DNA of 10,302 nt from Candidatus Omnitrophota bacterium (GCA_023818995.1 JAMWDA010000046.1:1-10302); one strand, 5' to 3'; positions 1-7,097 are shown, numbered from the stretch's first letter. Numbers and translations: made by a program. The notes: generated by a model from the letters alone, not told the origin.

Positions 1-578
1 ATAAATGATGAAATCTTAGATATACTTGGTCCTTTGGGAAGACCTACAGATATAGAAAAATTTGGTAATGTTATCTGCATTGGTGGAGGTGTAGGAATTG
101 CTGAGGTCCTGCCTGTATCTAAGGCCTTCAAGGAAAAAGGAAATAGAGTTATTGGCATTATTGGGAGTAGATCAAAGGATCTACTCATTTTAGAAAAAGA
201 GATGAGCCAATTTTGTGATGAGTTATATATTACTACTGATGATGGCTCTTATGGAAGAAAAGGATTCGTTACTGATATTTTAAATGACTTACTCATCAAC
301 TCATCAACTTGGTTTATGCTGTTGGTCCTATTCAGATGATGAAAAAAATTTGCGAGATCACCAGACCTTACAATATCAAGACCATTGTCTCATTAAATCC
401 AATTATGGTCGATGGCACCGGGATGTGTGGTTCTTGCAGAATTTCTGTGGGAGGTGTGACTAAATTTTGCTGTGTTGATGGTCCTGAATTTGATGGGCAC
501 CAGATAGATTTTGAAGAATTGAAAAAGAGATTAAATCTATTCAAAGAATCTGAATTATGGCTCGACAAAAGATATTAA
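1..578 (+). pseudogene. nfnA: NfnA-type FAD/NAD-binding subunit, 5'-truncated by window and frameshifted
   Basis: This is the C-terminal part of the small flavoprotein/[2Fe-2S] subunit of NADH-dependent reduced ferredoxin:NADP+ oxidoreductase (also annotated as sulfide dehydrogenase or dihydroorotate-dehydrogenase-electron-transfer-like subunit). It reads in frame 1 from the window edge. It shows GPLGRPTDI, then the nucleotide-binding segment CIGGGVGIAEVLP, and GSRSKDLLILEKEM. Frame 1 then runs into a TGA at 337-339. The protein continues in frame 3 from about 309 with VYAVGPIQMMKK, SLNPIMVDGTGMCGSC and the iron-sulfur cysteines (C-x2-C, then CC about 12 residues on), ending at 578. The break falls on a tandem repeat of an 8-base unit at 291-306. 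Removing one copy restores NDLLINLVYAVGP. A single missing base near 307 would also repair it and gives a length closer to what I recall for the family. The 3' end overlaps nfnB by 22 bp, as expected of an intact pair. The family call is secure. Whether the lesion is real is not. Confidence 0.85.
291..306 (+). repeat. 8-bp tandem duplication at the nfnA frameshift
   Basis: Two perfect head-to-tail copies of actcatca lie at 291-298 and 299-306, followed by a partial third unit (ac). They coincide with the point where the nfnA reading frame changes from frame 1 to frame 3. Deleting one unit fuses the two frames into continuous family-like protein. Confidence 0.75.
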
Positions 579-1942
579 AATTATCACCACAAGAACGTAT
601 AAAGAATTTTAATGAAGTATCATTGGGTTTCTCTAAAGAACAGACAATTTTGGAGGCAAAGAGATGTCTTCAGTGTAGAGAACCAAAATGTGTAGAAGGT
701 TGTCCAGTAGAGATAGATATACCTAAGTTTATAAGACTAATTTCTGAAAGTAAATTCGATGAAGCTATATCTAAGATCAAAGAGAAGAATAATCTACCAG
801 CTATCTGTGGAAGGGTCTGTCCACAAGAAGAACAATGTGAAAAGTTCTGTATTTTAGGAAAAAAGGATGAGCCAATAGCCATTGGAGCTTTAGAAAGATT
901 TGCTGCAGATTGGGAGATAGAAACTAAAAGAGAAAAGACTCTTCACTGTAAACTTTCAACTATAAACTCAGGGCGACCAAAAGTCGCCGTGGTAGGTTCC
1001 GGTCCTGCAGGTTTGACCTGTTCTGCAGATTTAGCTAAGATGGGATATAAAGTAGTTCTTTTTGAATCTTTACATAAACCAGGTGGAGTTCTTACCTATG
1101 GGATTCCAGAATTTCGTCTTCCAAAGAGTATCGTCTCTTATGAAATAGAAAATATAAGGAAATTAGGTGTAGAAATAATCTTAAATACTCTTATTGGAAA
1201 GACATATACTCTATCTGATCTTTTTGAGCAGGATTTTAAAGCAATCTTCATTGGAGCAGGTGCAGGTCTTCCTCAGTTCTTAGGAATCCCAGGAGAAAAT
1301 TTAAACAGGGTTTATTCAGCGAATGAATTCTTAACCCGAATTAATCTAATGAAAACGTATCTTTTTCCTGAATATTCTACTCCTATAAATATTGGAGAAA
1401 GAATAGCTGTGATCGGTGGAGGTAATGTTGCCTTTGATTGTGCAAGATGTGCAATAAGATTGGGGAAAAAAGTTACCTTGGTATACCGAAGGACAGAAGA
1501 GGAGATGCCAGCAAGAGATGCAGAGATAAATAATGCGAAAGAGGAGGGGCTGGATTTTAAATTACTGACTCAACCTGTAAGAGTAATTGGAGATGATTCA
1601 GGCTATGTGAAAGGATTAGAATGTATAAGGATGGAGTTAGGTCCTCCTGATGAATCGGGAAGGAGAAGACCTATACCTATAGAAGTTTCAAACTTTGTAT
1701 TAGATGTAGACACTTTAATTGTTGCAATTGGTCAAAGTCCAAATCCCTTGATTCCAAAGTCTGAGCCAGATTTAAAGATAAACAAAGATGGAACGATTAA
1801 AGTAGACAAAGATTATAGGACTTCAATTAAAGGAGTATTTGCTGGAGGAGATATTATTACAGGAGCAGATACGGTAATTTCGGCAATGGGTGCAGGAAAG
1901 AGAGCAGCAAGAGCAATAGATAACTATATAAAAAACCTTTAA
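557..1942 (+). CDS. nfnB: NfnB / GltA-type NADPH-binding iron-sulfur flavoprotein (glutamate synthase small-subunit family)
   Basis: This is the large subunit of the NfnAB complex, which couples reduced ferredoxin and NADH to NADP+ reduction by flavin-based electron bifurcation in the cytoplasm. It is often annotated as homotetrameric NADPH-dependent glutamate synthase. At 461 aa it is full length. The N-terminal cluster domain has C37, C40, C45 and C49 (CLQC...CVEGCP) and a second group C84, C88, C94 and C98 (CGRVCP...C...C). The FAD-binding motif GSGPAGL is at 147-153, the NADPH-binding motif GGGNVAFDCAR at 287-297, and the C-terminal FAD motif GVFAGGDI at 426-433. The ATG at 557 overlaps the end of nfnA and no strong Shine-Dalgarno is visible, so translational coupling to nfnA is likely. 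That would make the nfnA frameshift relevant to its expression. Adjacency to nfnA, rather than to a glutamate synthase large subunit, favours the Nfn role. No defect is seen in this gene. Confidence 0.93.
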   Translation: MARQKILKLSPQERIKNFNEVSLGFSKEQTILEAKRCLQCREPKCVEGCPVEIDIPKFIRLISESKFDEAISKIKEKNNLPAICGRVCPQEEQCEKFCILGKKDEPIAIGALERFAADWEIETKREKTLHCKLSTINSGRPKVAVVGSGPAGLTCSADLAKMGYKVVLFESLHKPGGVLTYGIPEFRLPKSIVSYEIENIRKLGVEIILNTLIGKTYTLSDLFEQDFKAIFIGAGAGLPQFLGIPGENLNRVYSANEFLTRINLMKTYLFPEYSTPINIGERIAVIGGGNVAFDCARCAIRLGKKVTLVYRRTEEEMPARDAEINNAKEEGLDFKLLTQPVRVIGDDSGYVKGLECIRMELGPPDESGRRRPIPIEVSNFVLDVDTLIVAIGQSPNPLIPKSEPDLKINKDGTIKVDKDYRTSIKGVFAGGDIITGADTVISAMGAGKRAARAIDNYIKNL

Positions 1943-1958
1943 GATAGATAGGCTTAAA

Positions 1959-1966
1959 GGGGAGGT
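1959..1966 (+). promoter_or_regulatory. Strong ribosome binding site of panB
   Basis: The sequence ggggaggt lies 4 nt before the ATG at 1971. It is the strongest Shine-Dalgarno match noticed in the window and fixes the panB start. The 28-bp gap after nfnB shows no promoter or terminator, so panB is probably cotranscribed with nfnAB. Confidence 0.75.
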
Positions 1967-1970
1967 AAAA

Positions 1971-2816
1971 ATGGAGAGGAGAAAAATTACTATTCCTGAT
2001 ATTTTAGAAATGAAAAGAAGAAAACAGAAGATCACTATGCTTACTGCTTACGATTATCCTTTTGCCTCACTTATCGATCAAGCAGAGATAGATATAATCT
2101 TAGTTGGAGATTCTTTGGGAAATGTCATTTTAGGTTACGACTCTACAGTTCCAGTTACTATGGAAGAGATGCTCCATCATACAAAGGCAGTAAGGAGGGC
2201 AGTAAGATTTGCATTATTGGTAGGAGATATGCCATTTATGTCATTTAATATTTATAAAGAATCTGCAATAAGAAATGCCGGTAGATTTATAAAAGAGGCA
2301 GGTTGTGATGCAGTAAAATTGGAATGGTTCTCTGGATGTATAGAGATGACAAAAGCAATTATAAATTCTGGAATTCCAGTTATGGGTCACATTGGACTTA
2401 CTCCTCAGACTACAGCACAATTTGGAGGATTTAAAGTGAGAGGGAAAGATGCTGAAACCGCAAAAAAATTAATTGAAGAGGCAATCTTATTAGAAGAAGC
2501 AGGATGTTTTTCTATAGTCTTAGAATGTATTCCCGATAGATTAGCAAAGATAATTACTGAGAAATTAAAGATTCCCACAATTGGAATTGGTGCAGGCCCA
2601 TTCTCCGACGGTCAAGTTTTAGTTACCCATGATATGGTTGGATTGTTTGAAAGGTTCAGACCAAAATTTGTAAAACAATATATAAATCTATCCTTACAAA
2701 TTTTAGAGGCGATTAAAAAATTTAAGGAAGAAGTTATCCAAGAAAAATTTCCCACAAAAGAGCATAGTTTTACAATAAAGAAGAAGAAATCTCTGAAAAA
2801 GTCCGCTGAATTTTAA
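1971..2816 (+). CDS. panB: 3-methyl-2-oxobutanoate hydroxymethyltransferase (ketopantoate hydroxymethyltransferase), C-terminus rewritten by IS
   Basis: PanB transfers a hydroxymethyl group from 5,10-methylene-tetrahydrofolate to 2-oxoisovalerate, making ketopantoate, the first committed step to pantothenate and CoA. It is a cytosolic TIM-barrel enzyme. The 281-aa product has the family motifs: MLTAYDYP (23-30), VGDSLGNV (45-52), GDMPFMSF (85-92), AVKLE (114-118), GHIGLTPQ (139-146), LECIP (184-188) and GIGAGP (205-210). Family metal and catalytic positions appear intact as D47, D86, K116 and E185. The native tail HSFTIKKK is visible to about residue 273. The last eight residues (SLKKSAEF) are encoded by the terminal inverted repeat of the IS that begins near 2791, and the stop lies inside the element. 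The lost original tail can be read at about 4500-4532. Since only a non-catalytic tail is changed, I infer that the enzyme may still work. Confidence 0.95.
   Translation: MERRKITIPDILEMKRRKQKITMLTAYDYPFASLIDQAEIDIILVGDSLGNVILGYDSTVPVTMEEMLHHTKAVRRAVRFALLVGDMPFMSFNIYKESAIRNAGRFIKEAGCDAVKLEWFSGCIEMTKAIINSGIPVMGHIGLTPQTTAQFGGFKVRGKDAETAKKLIEEAILLEEAGCFSIVLECIPDRLAKIITEKLKIPTIGIGAGPFSDGQVLVTHDMVGLFERFRPKFVKQYINLSLQILEAIKKFKEEVIQEKFPTKEHSFTIKKKKSLKKSAEF
2791..2804 (+). repeat. Left terminal inverted repeat of the IS
   Basis: ctctgaaaaagtcc matches the reverse complement of 4483-4496 at 13 of 14 positions. It lies inside the panB reading frame and encodes part of its present C-terminus. Confidence 0.75.
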
Positions 2817-2820
2817 ACAT

Positions 2821-2838
2821 TTTTCTCGTCGGAGAAAA
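2821..2838 (+). other. Small hairpin inside the IS left end
   Basis: ttttctc at 2821-2827 can pair with gagaaaa at 2832-2838 around a 4-base loop. No T-run follows, so it is not a typical intrinsic terminator. It sits 5 bp after the panB stop and before the transposase. A role in limiting read-in transcription or translation is possible but is inference only. Confidence 0.35.
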
Positions 2839-2896
2839 TACTTGCTCTTTCTCATATTTATGCTAACATATTGGTAGGTAATGAGATGAATTAAAC

Positions 2897-2903
2897 AGGA
2901 AGG
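2897..2903 (+). promoter_or_regulatory. Ribosome binding site of the transposase
   Basis: aggaagg lies 5 nt before the ATG at 2909 and supports that start for the transposase N-terminus. Confidence 0.6.
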
Positions 2904-2908
2904 CCAAT

Positions 2909-4389
2909 ATGTTAGGTAAACCAAATAAACAAAAGGACTTCTTTGATAGCTATGTCTATGAGAATCTTCTTCCCTCAGAACACATTCTTTTAGATATTAA
3001 AGAAAAAATAGACTTCTCTTTCGTCGAAGAGGAGACAAAAGACCTTTACGATAGCCAATTAGGCAGACCAAGCTATCCACCTGAGGTTTTATTTAAGATG
3101 CTCTTTTTAGAATTTTACTACAAGCTTTCGGACGTAGAAGTGGCCCAGCAATGTAAATATAATATCCTCTATCGTTACTTTGTTGGCCTTCAGATTCACT
3201 CACCTACACACCCGATGATACCTCATTAGTAGTCTTTAGGGAGAGACTTGGCAAAGAGAGGTTTGAAAGGCTTTTTGATAGAGTGGTGCTCCAAGCAAAG
3301 AAAAAAGATCTTTTAAAAGAATGCCTCAAAATTGTCGATGCTTCTAAGATTACCGCAGATATCTCTCTTCCCAATAAAGTAAATCTGCTGCATCAGGGAA
3401 GAAGACTCATTATTAAAACAATTTCAAAATTCAATCCTCAAAAAGCCAAAGAACTGGCAAAGAAATATCTCAGGAAGACGCGGCTATTTACCAAGCCAGA
3501 TAAAAAAGAGATAGCTCAGGAGCGTAAGCTTACCCGTAAATTTATCAAGAAGGTAAAAGGTAAATTTGACCAACAAATAGATGGCTTCTGTCGAATCCTG
3601 AATAGTCTCATATGGAATCGAAAGAAAAAAGACAAACTCGCCAGCTTTATTGATCCAGATGCCCGGTTTGGCAAGACCTCTCCAGAATTAGAGGATAACT
3701 TCTGCGGCTATAAGGCACATATTGTTGAAGATGAATCTGAGATTATCACTTCAGTAGATACCTTAGCTGGCAATGAGATAGAAGGTATAAGATTAAAAAC
3801 TCTCCTTGAAAAAGAAGAAGAAAAAGAGATTAAATCCTCTGGTTTAGCAGGTGATACTATCTATGACACAGGAGATAATTATCAACTCCTAAGACAAAAG
3901 AAGATAAGACCTTATATTAGTTTTCATCGCCGAAACAGAAGAACCTGGCAGGACTTTAGATTAAATAGAAAGAAGAATACCTTGAGATGCCCTCAAGGCA
4001 ATCTCTCTATAGGAAGAATTCCTCAACAAGAAGGCTTCTTATATTACTTCTCAACCACAGACTGTTTGAGGTGCCCAGTCAAATCTACTTGTATTAAAAC
4101 AACAGAAGATCGGGCAAGGGTCTTTGTTAAGGCAGGTTATCTGTTTAGTGATAGCCAAAATCGTTATCGTAAGCGTGCTTTAAAGCTTCGCAAGATGATC
4201 GAACGCAAATTCGCTGAAGCCCAAAAATGGCATGGCTTATCCCGTGCAAGATACCGAGGTAAATGGAAGGTAGCCATACAGGTGATAATGACATTTTTGG
4301 TGATAAATGCAAAAAGAATTGTAAGACTACTTAAAGAAAAACTTTCCCTACCTTCTCTGCAGGTTGCTTTAGCCACAGGATATGGATAG
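2909..4389 (+). pseudogene. IS1182-family DDE transposase, frameshifted
   Basis: The N-terminal part (2909-3229) has the family segment LGRPSYPPEVLFKMLFLEFYYKLSDVEVAQ and stops at a TAG at 3227. The rest reads in frame 1 from about 3211 (PDDTSLVVFRERLG) to 4389. Joined, the protein is about 492 aa, the normal size. DDE-type landmarks remain: TADISLPN, the DPDARFGK and GYKAHIVEDE segment, AGDTIYDTGDN, a cysteine cluster (CLRCPVKSTC), and the C-terminal ERKFAEAQKWHGLSRARYRG carrying the likely catalytic Glu. The break falls on acacac at 3206-3211. Removing one ac pair gives HSPTPDDTSLVVFR, which fits the family. A one-base correction would instead leave an extra His. No slippery heptamer is apparent, so programmed frameshifting is unlikely and the copy is probably dead, unless the error is technical. 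Confidence 0.88.
3206..3211 (+). repeat. AC dinucleotide repeat at the transposase frameshift
   Basis: Three AC units are present where two would keep the transposase in frame. The reading frame changes from frame 2 to frame 1 exactly here, which suggests a one-unit expansion by slippage. Confidence 0.6.
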
Positions 4390-4482
4390 AAGGATAGAAG
4401 TTAGCGTAAGTTTTGGAAATAAAAAATAAAAAGCGATAAAGGAAATATCAGTCCCCTTTGATAAAGAAATTTTAAAAAATCA

Positions 4483-4496
4483 GGAATTTTTCAGAG
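4483..4496 (-). repeat. Right terminal inverted repeat of the IS
   Basis: The reverse complement reads ctctgaaaaattcc and matches the left end at 2791-2804 with one mismatch. It marks the right edge of the element, within a few bases. Confidence 0.75.
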
Positions 4497-4499
4497 CCC

Positions 4500-4532
4500 A
4501 AAAAAAAAGAACTTGACAAAATAATTAAATAG
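4500..4532 (+). pseudogene. Displaced 3' end of panB beyond the IS
   Basis: After an A-tract, the codons at 4506-4532 read KELDKIIK followed by TAG. Placed after the panB tail to the left of the IS (HSFTIKK...), this gives a charged amphipathic end like the K/E-rich helix with Leu and Ile that commonly closes PanB proteins. It is therefore read as the original stop region, cut off from its gene by the insertion. The exact junction cannot be placed because of the A-rich flanks. Confidence 0.55.
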
Positions 4533-4541
4533 AAGTAGATT
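4513..4541 (+). promoter_or_regulatory. Sigma70-type promoter of the cobalamin operon
   Basis: A perfect -35 box TTGACA at 4513-4518 is followed after 17 bp by TAGATT (4 of 6 to TATAAT) at 4536-4541. A run of nine A lies directly upstream (4500-4508) and could act as an UP element. Transcription would start near 4548, just before the riboswitch. The -35 box overlaps the former panB tail and lies only 16 bp from the IS end. Confidence 0.65.
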
Positions 4542-4548
4542 TAAATAA

Positions 4549-4735
4549 GTTATAGGTGCCTTAATAGCTTAATAGGGAATCTGGTGAGAGGCCAGAACGG
4601 TCCCGCCGCTGTATGGAGGAACGAAAGCTACAAGATACCATTGTCTGCCTTAAGGCAGATGAGAAGGTGTAGCGAGTAGGTTGATCTCCGAGTCAGAAGA
4701 CCTACCTATACGAGATTCCTCGAGGAAAGGGCTAT
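4549..4735 (+). promoter_or_regulatory. Cobalamin (adenosylcobalamin) riboswitch
   Basis: The hallmark conserved blocks appear in order. These are ggtgcc (4555-4560), agggaat (4574-4580), the small stem ctgg/ccag (4581-4584 with 4592-4595) and cggtcccgccgctgta (4598-4613). Next comes a ccattg...gagaagg arm built on a perfect 16-bp palindrome (4644-4659). Last is the B12 box gagtcagaagacctacc (4690-4706), whose cctac pairs with gtagg at 4676-4680. It is the leader of the cobUTS-cbiB-cobD operon, so repression by B12 is expected. The ends are approximate. Confidence 0.95.
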
Positions 4736-4748
4736 AGAAAAAGGATGC

Positions 4749-4780
4749 AACCCTTGACTTTAGAGTCAAGGGTTTTTATT
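4749..4780 (+). terminator. Riboswitch expression platform: intrinsic terminator overlapping the cobU ribosome binding site
   Basis: An 11-bp stem, aacccttgact (4749-4759) with agtcaagggtt (4764-4774), has a 4-base loop and runs into a T-rich tract just before the cobU ATG at 4782. The only Shine-Dalgarno-like bases for cobU (aaggg, 4768-4772) are in the 3' arm, so the hairpin could also block ribosome binding. The alternative aaggg at 4727-4731 can pair with ccctt at 4751-4755 and may be part of an antiterminator. Confidence 0.85.
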
Positions 4781-4781
4781 T

Positions 4782-5324
4782 ATGAAAAAAATAATTTTCA
4801 TTTTAGGTGGAGCAAGAAGTGGTAAGAGTAGTTATGCTGTAAATCTGGCAAAATCCTTTGGAAAGAGAATTGTTTTTATTGCTACCTGTATCCCTAAAGA
4901 TAAAGAGATGAGAGAGAGGATAAAATCACATAAAAAATTCCGTCCAAGGACCTGGAAAGTAATTGAAGAGTCAATTAATCTTGATTCTAGATTAAAGAAA
5001 TTAAAAAAAGGATATGATGCAATATTAATTGATTGCTTGGGATTATTTATTTCTAATCTTATGGAAGTTGAGAATAATGATAAAATAATTGAAAAGAAAG
5101 TAGAAAAGATAATTAAACAAATAAAAAGGTCTCCTTTAAATTCAATTGTTGTTTCAAATGAAGTTGGTGAAGGTATAGTTCCAGATAATCCATTTGCAAG
5201 GCGTTTTTGCAATCTCCTTGGTAAGACTAATCAAATCTTTGCTCAGCAGGCAGATAAAGTGATTATGATGGTTGCAGGAATTCCAGTGATAATAAAAGGA
5301 GAAAAAGATGGAGTTAATAAATGA
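4782..5324 (+). CDS. cobU: Adenosylcobinamide kinase / adenosylcobinamide-phosphate guanylyltransferase
   Basis: CobU (CobP in aerobic-pathway naming) phosphorylates adenosylcobinamide and transfers GMP to it, giving AdoCbi-GDP, the activated lower-ligand acceptor. The 180-aa length is typical. The P-loop GGARSGKS is at residues 9-16. The segment RIKSHKKFRPRTWKVIEE (46-63) carries H50, matching the family histidine that is guanylylated. LIDCLGLFISNL (82-93), SNEVGEGIVPDNPFARRF (125-142) and the C-terminal DKVIMMVAGIPV complete the family pattern. It is the first gene after the riboswitch. Its ATG lies 7 nt past the terminator stem, so translation as well as transcription may be gated by B12. 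The 3' end overlaps cobT by 17 bp. Confidence 0.95.
   Translation: MKKIIFILGGARSGKSSYAVNLAKSFGKRIVFIATCIPKDKEMRERIKSHKKFRPRTWKVIEESINLDSRLKKLKKGYDAILIDCLGLFISNLMEVENNDKIIEKKVEKIIKQIKRSPLNSIVVSNEVGEGIVPDNPFARRFCNLLGKTNQIFAQQADKVIMMVAGIPVIIKGEKDGVNK
5296..5301 (+). promoter_or_regulatory. Ribosome binding site deciding the cobT start
   Basis: aaggag lies inside the end of cobU, 6 nt before the ATG at 5308. It supports that start over other possible in-frame starts downstream. Confidence 0.6.
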
Positions 5325-6360
5325 GATGATAAAAAAGATTAAAAGACCAGATTATACTTTAGAAAAAGAGGTCCAAGATAGATTAGATAATCTCACAAAA
5401 CCTAAGGCCAGTCTTGGACGTTTAGAAGAGATTGCCAAAAAATTGGTTATTATCACCGGAAATCTAAGACCAAAATTAAAAGATAAGGTAATCTTTACTA
5501 TGGCTGCAGACCATGGAGTTGTAGAAGAAGGGGTAAGTGCTTTTCCAAAAGAAGTTACTAGCCAAATGGTCTATAATTTCTTAAGAGGTGGTGCAGGAAT
5601 AAATGTACTGGCTAAGCATGTTGGTGCAAGGGTTGTGGTTGTAGATATGGGAGTGGCTGTAGATTTAAAAAAAGATCCAAAACTTATCATAAAAAAGATT
5701 GGCTATGGCACAAAGAATATGACAAAAGGTCCAGCGATGTCAAAGAAACAAGCTATTTCTTCAATTGAGGTAGGTATAGAAGTCTTTGAAGAAGAGTATA
5801 AGAAGGGTATAGATATTGTGGGAATAGGTGATATGGGTATTGGAAACACAACTCCTTCGGCAGCAATAGGTTCAGTTATTACGGGAAAATCGGTTGAGGA
5901 GATTACTGGAAGAGGCACAGGAATCGATGATATAAGATTATCAAAAAAAATTGAAGTTATTAAAAGAGCAATTGAAATTAATTCTCCTTTAGCCAATGAT
6001 GGTTTAGATGTATTGGCAAAGGTTGGAGGTTTTGAAATTGGAGGTTTGGCAGGGGTGATTTTAGCCGCTGCTGCTCGGAGAATCCCAATTGTAATAGATG
6101 GATTTATTACTACTGCCTCTGCACTTATTGCCTATAAAATTAGGCCTGAGGTAAAAGAATTTATGTTTTCTTCCCACTGTTCCGAAGAAAAAGGACATAG
6201 ATTTATGCTTTCGTATCTTGGTTTAAGACCATTATTAGATTTGGATATGCGGCTTGGAGAAGGCACAGGAGCAGCTTTAGCTATGAATATTATTGAAGCA
6301 AGTATCAAGATTTTAAATGAGATGGCAACATTTGAGAGTGCAGGTGTCTCTAAAGGATAA
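5308..6360 (+). CDS. cobT: Nicotinate-nucleotide:dimethylbenzimidazole phosphoribosyltransferase
   Basis: CobT moves the ribose-phosphate of nicotinate mononucleotide to a lower-ligand base such as 5,6-dimethylbenzimidazole, giving alpha-ribazole 5'-phosphate for CobS. The protein is 350 aa, the normal family length. Motifs are KPKASLGRLEEIA (31-43), AADHGVVEEGVSAFP (66-80), GGAGINVLA (94-102), GIGDMGIGNTTPSAA (172-186), GRGTGIDD (201-208) and the C-terminal RLGEGTGAA, with E318 matching the catalytic glutamate known from Salmonella CobT (E317). The start has a good Shine-Dalgarno and overlaps cobU by 17 bp, fitting a coupled operon. No lower-ligand synthesis gene is seen in the window, so the base actually used is not known. 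Confidence 0.96.
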   Translation: MELINEMIKKIKRPDYTLEKEVQDRLDNLTKPKASLGRLEEIAKKLVIITGNLRPKLKDKVIFTMAADHGVVEEGVSAFPKEVTSQMVYNFLRGGAGINVLAKHVGARVVVVDMGVAVDLKKDPKLIIKKIGYGTKNMTKGPAMSKKQAISSIEVGIEVFEEEYKKGIDIVGIGDMGIGNTTPSAAIGSVITGKSVEEITGRGTGIDDIRLSKKIEVIKRAIEINSPLANDGLDVLAKVGGFEIGGLAGVILAAAARRIPIVIDGFITTASALIAYKIRPEVKEFMFSSHCSEEKGHRFMLSYLGLRPLLDLDMRLGEGTGAALAMNIIEASIKILNEMATFESAGVSKG

Positions 6361-6368
6361 TAGAATTT

Positions 6369-7097
6369 ATGAATTATTTTCTAATTGCTCTTAAATTTTT
6401 AACAACTTTAAATTTTAAGCTTTCTAAGGAGATTAAAGAAAAAGACTATGGTCGTTCACTTTTATATTTTCCCTTCGTAGGTATTCTCATCGGAGGCATA
6501 TTATCAGTTATCTCTTTAATCTTTAATTTTCTTCCTCAAACAGTTTTGGTAGCAATTATCCTGTTAACCTCAGCAATTATTACCGGAGCATTACATTTAG
6601 ATGGATTTGCTGATACCTGTGATGGTTTTTATGGTTCAAAATCTAAAGAAGAAATTTTAAGGATAATGCATGACTCAAGAATTGGAGTTATGGCAGCGGT
6701 AGGATTATTCCTACTTTTACTCTTAAAATTCTCCTTAATTATCAGCCTTCCAAAATATATCCTTTGGCGTGCATTGATTATGATTTGTTGTTTTTCACGT
6801 TGGGTGCAAACATTGGGTTGTTTGGTCTCCTATGCCGGTAATGAAGGAAAGGCTAAATTTTTTATTAAATATGCACGTAAGAAAGATGTAGTTTTATCTG
6901 GTATATTTACAATATTTTTCTCTTTCATTTTATTTGGATTAAAGGGTATAGTAATTTTTCTTTTTTCTTCTCTGCCAGCATTACTATTTATCCATTATGC
7001 AAAATTTAAAATAGGTGGTATGACTGGAGATACAATTGGAGCAGTAAATGAGATTTCTGAATTAAGTAACCTTCTTTTTATTCTTATATGGACTTAA
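6369..7097 (+). CDS. cobS: Adenosylcobinamide-GDP ribazoletransferase (cobalamin synthase)
   Basis: CobS joins AdoCbi-GDP and alpha-ribazole phosphate to give adenosylcobalamin 5'-phosphate at the cytoplasmic membrane. The 242-aa protein is highly hydrophobic, with several membrane segments (about 33-75, 107-127, 130-150 and 174-210). The family signature ALHLDGFADTCDGFYG is at 74-89, with D78, D82 and D85 as likely metal ligands. It is followed by MHDSRIGVMA (100-109) and the C-terminal GGMTGDTIGAVNEISEL (216-232). It starts 8 bp after cobT with a weak aagga about 11 nt upstream, and overlaps cbiB by 10 bp. It appears intact. A phosphatase to finish the pathway (CobC-like) is not in this window. 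Confidence 0.95.
   Translation: MNYFLIALKFLTTLNFKLSKEIKEKDYGRSLLYFPFVGILIGGILSVISLIFNFLPQTVLVAIILLTSAIITGALHLDGFADTCDGFYGSKSKEEILRIMHDSRIGVMAAVGLFLLLLLKFSLIISLPKYILWRALIMICCFSRWVQTLGCLVSYAGNEGKAKFFIKYARKKDVVLSGIFTIFFSFILFGLKGIVIFLFSSLPALLFIHYAKFKIGGMTGDTIGAVNEISELSNLLFILIWT

Larger units (their letters stand above)
2791..4496 (+). mobile_element. IS1182-like insertion sequence, about 1.7 kb, inserted in the 3' end of panB
   Basis: The element holds one DDE transposase gene (2909-4389, frameshifted) between imperfect terminal inverted repeats. The left end reads ctctgaaaaagtcc from 2791. The right end, read on the minus strand from 4496, is ctctgaaaaattcc, so 13 of 14 match, with looser similarity for about 15 further bases. 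Length and transposase type fit the IS1182 family. The outer boundaries are uncertain by a few bases because both flanks are A-rich. No convincing target-site duplication is visible: the left flank ends gaagaaat and the right flank begins cccaaaaaa. Both the presence of panB coding sequence on the left and a panB-like tail on the right support a simple insertion. Confidence 0.8.

Noticed and set aside
290..340. Programmed -1 ribosomal frameshifting in nfnA
   Set aside because: The shift direction would fit, but there is no slippery heptamer or downstream stem at the junction, and NfnA is not known to use recoding. A tandem duplication explains it directly.
2821..2838. Intrinsic terminator for panB
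   Set aside because: The stem is short and AT-rich, and no T-run follows it. It lies within the IS rather than in native panB sequence.
3195..3230. Programmed frameshift in the transposase, as in two-ORF IS families
   Set aside because: The element is of the single-ORF IS1182 type, the junction has no A-rich slippery motif, and a one-unit AC expansion restores the family sequence exactly.
4442..4466. Hairpin (aaagg with cctttg) near the IS right end as a terminator
   Set aside because: Only about five base pairs form, with a long loop and no T-tract.
4832..5212. Long antisense reading frames opposite cobU, cobT and other genes
   Set aside because: They are shadows of well-supported plus-strand genes. 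They show no recognisable domains and have no ribosome binding site.
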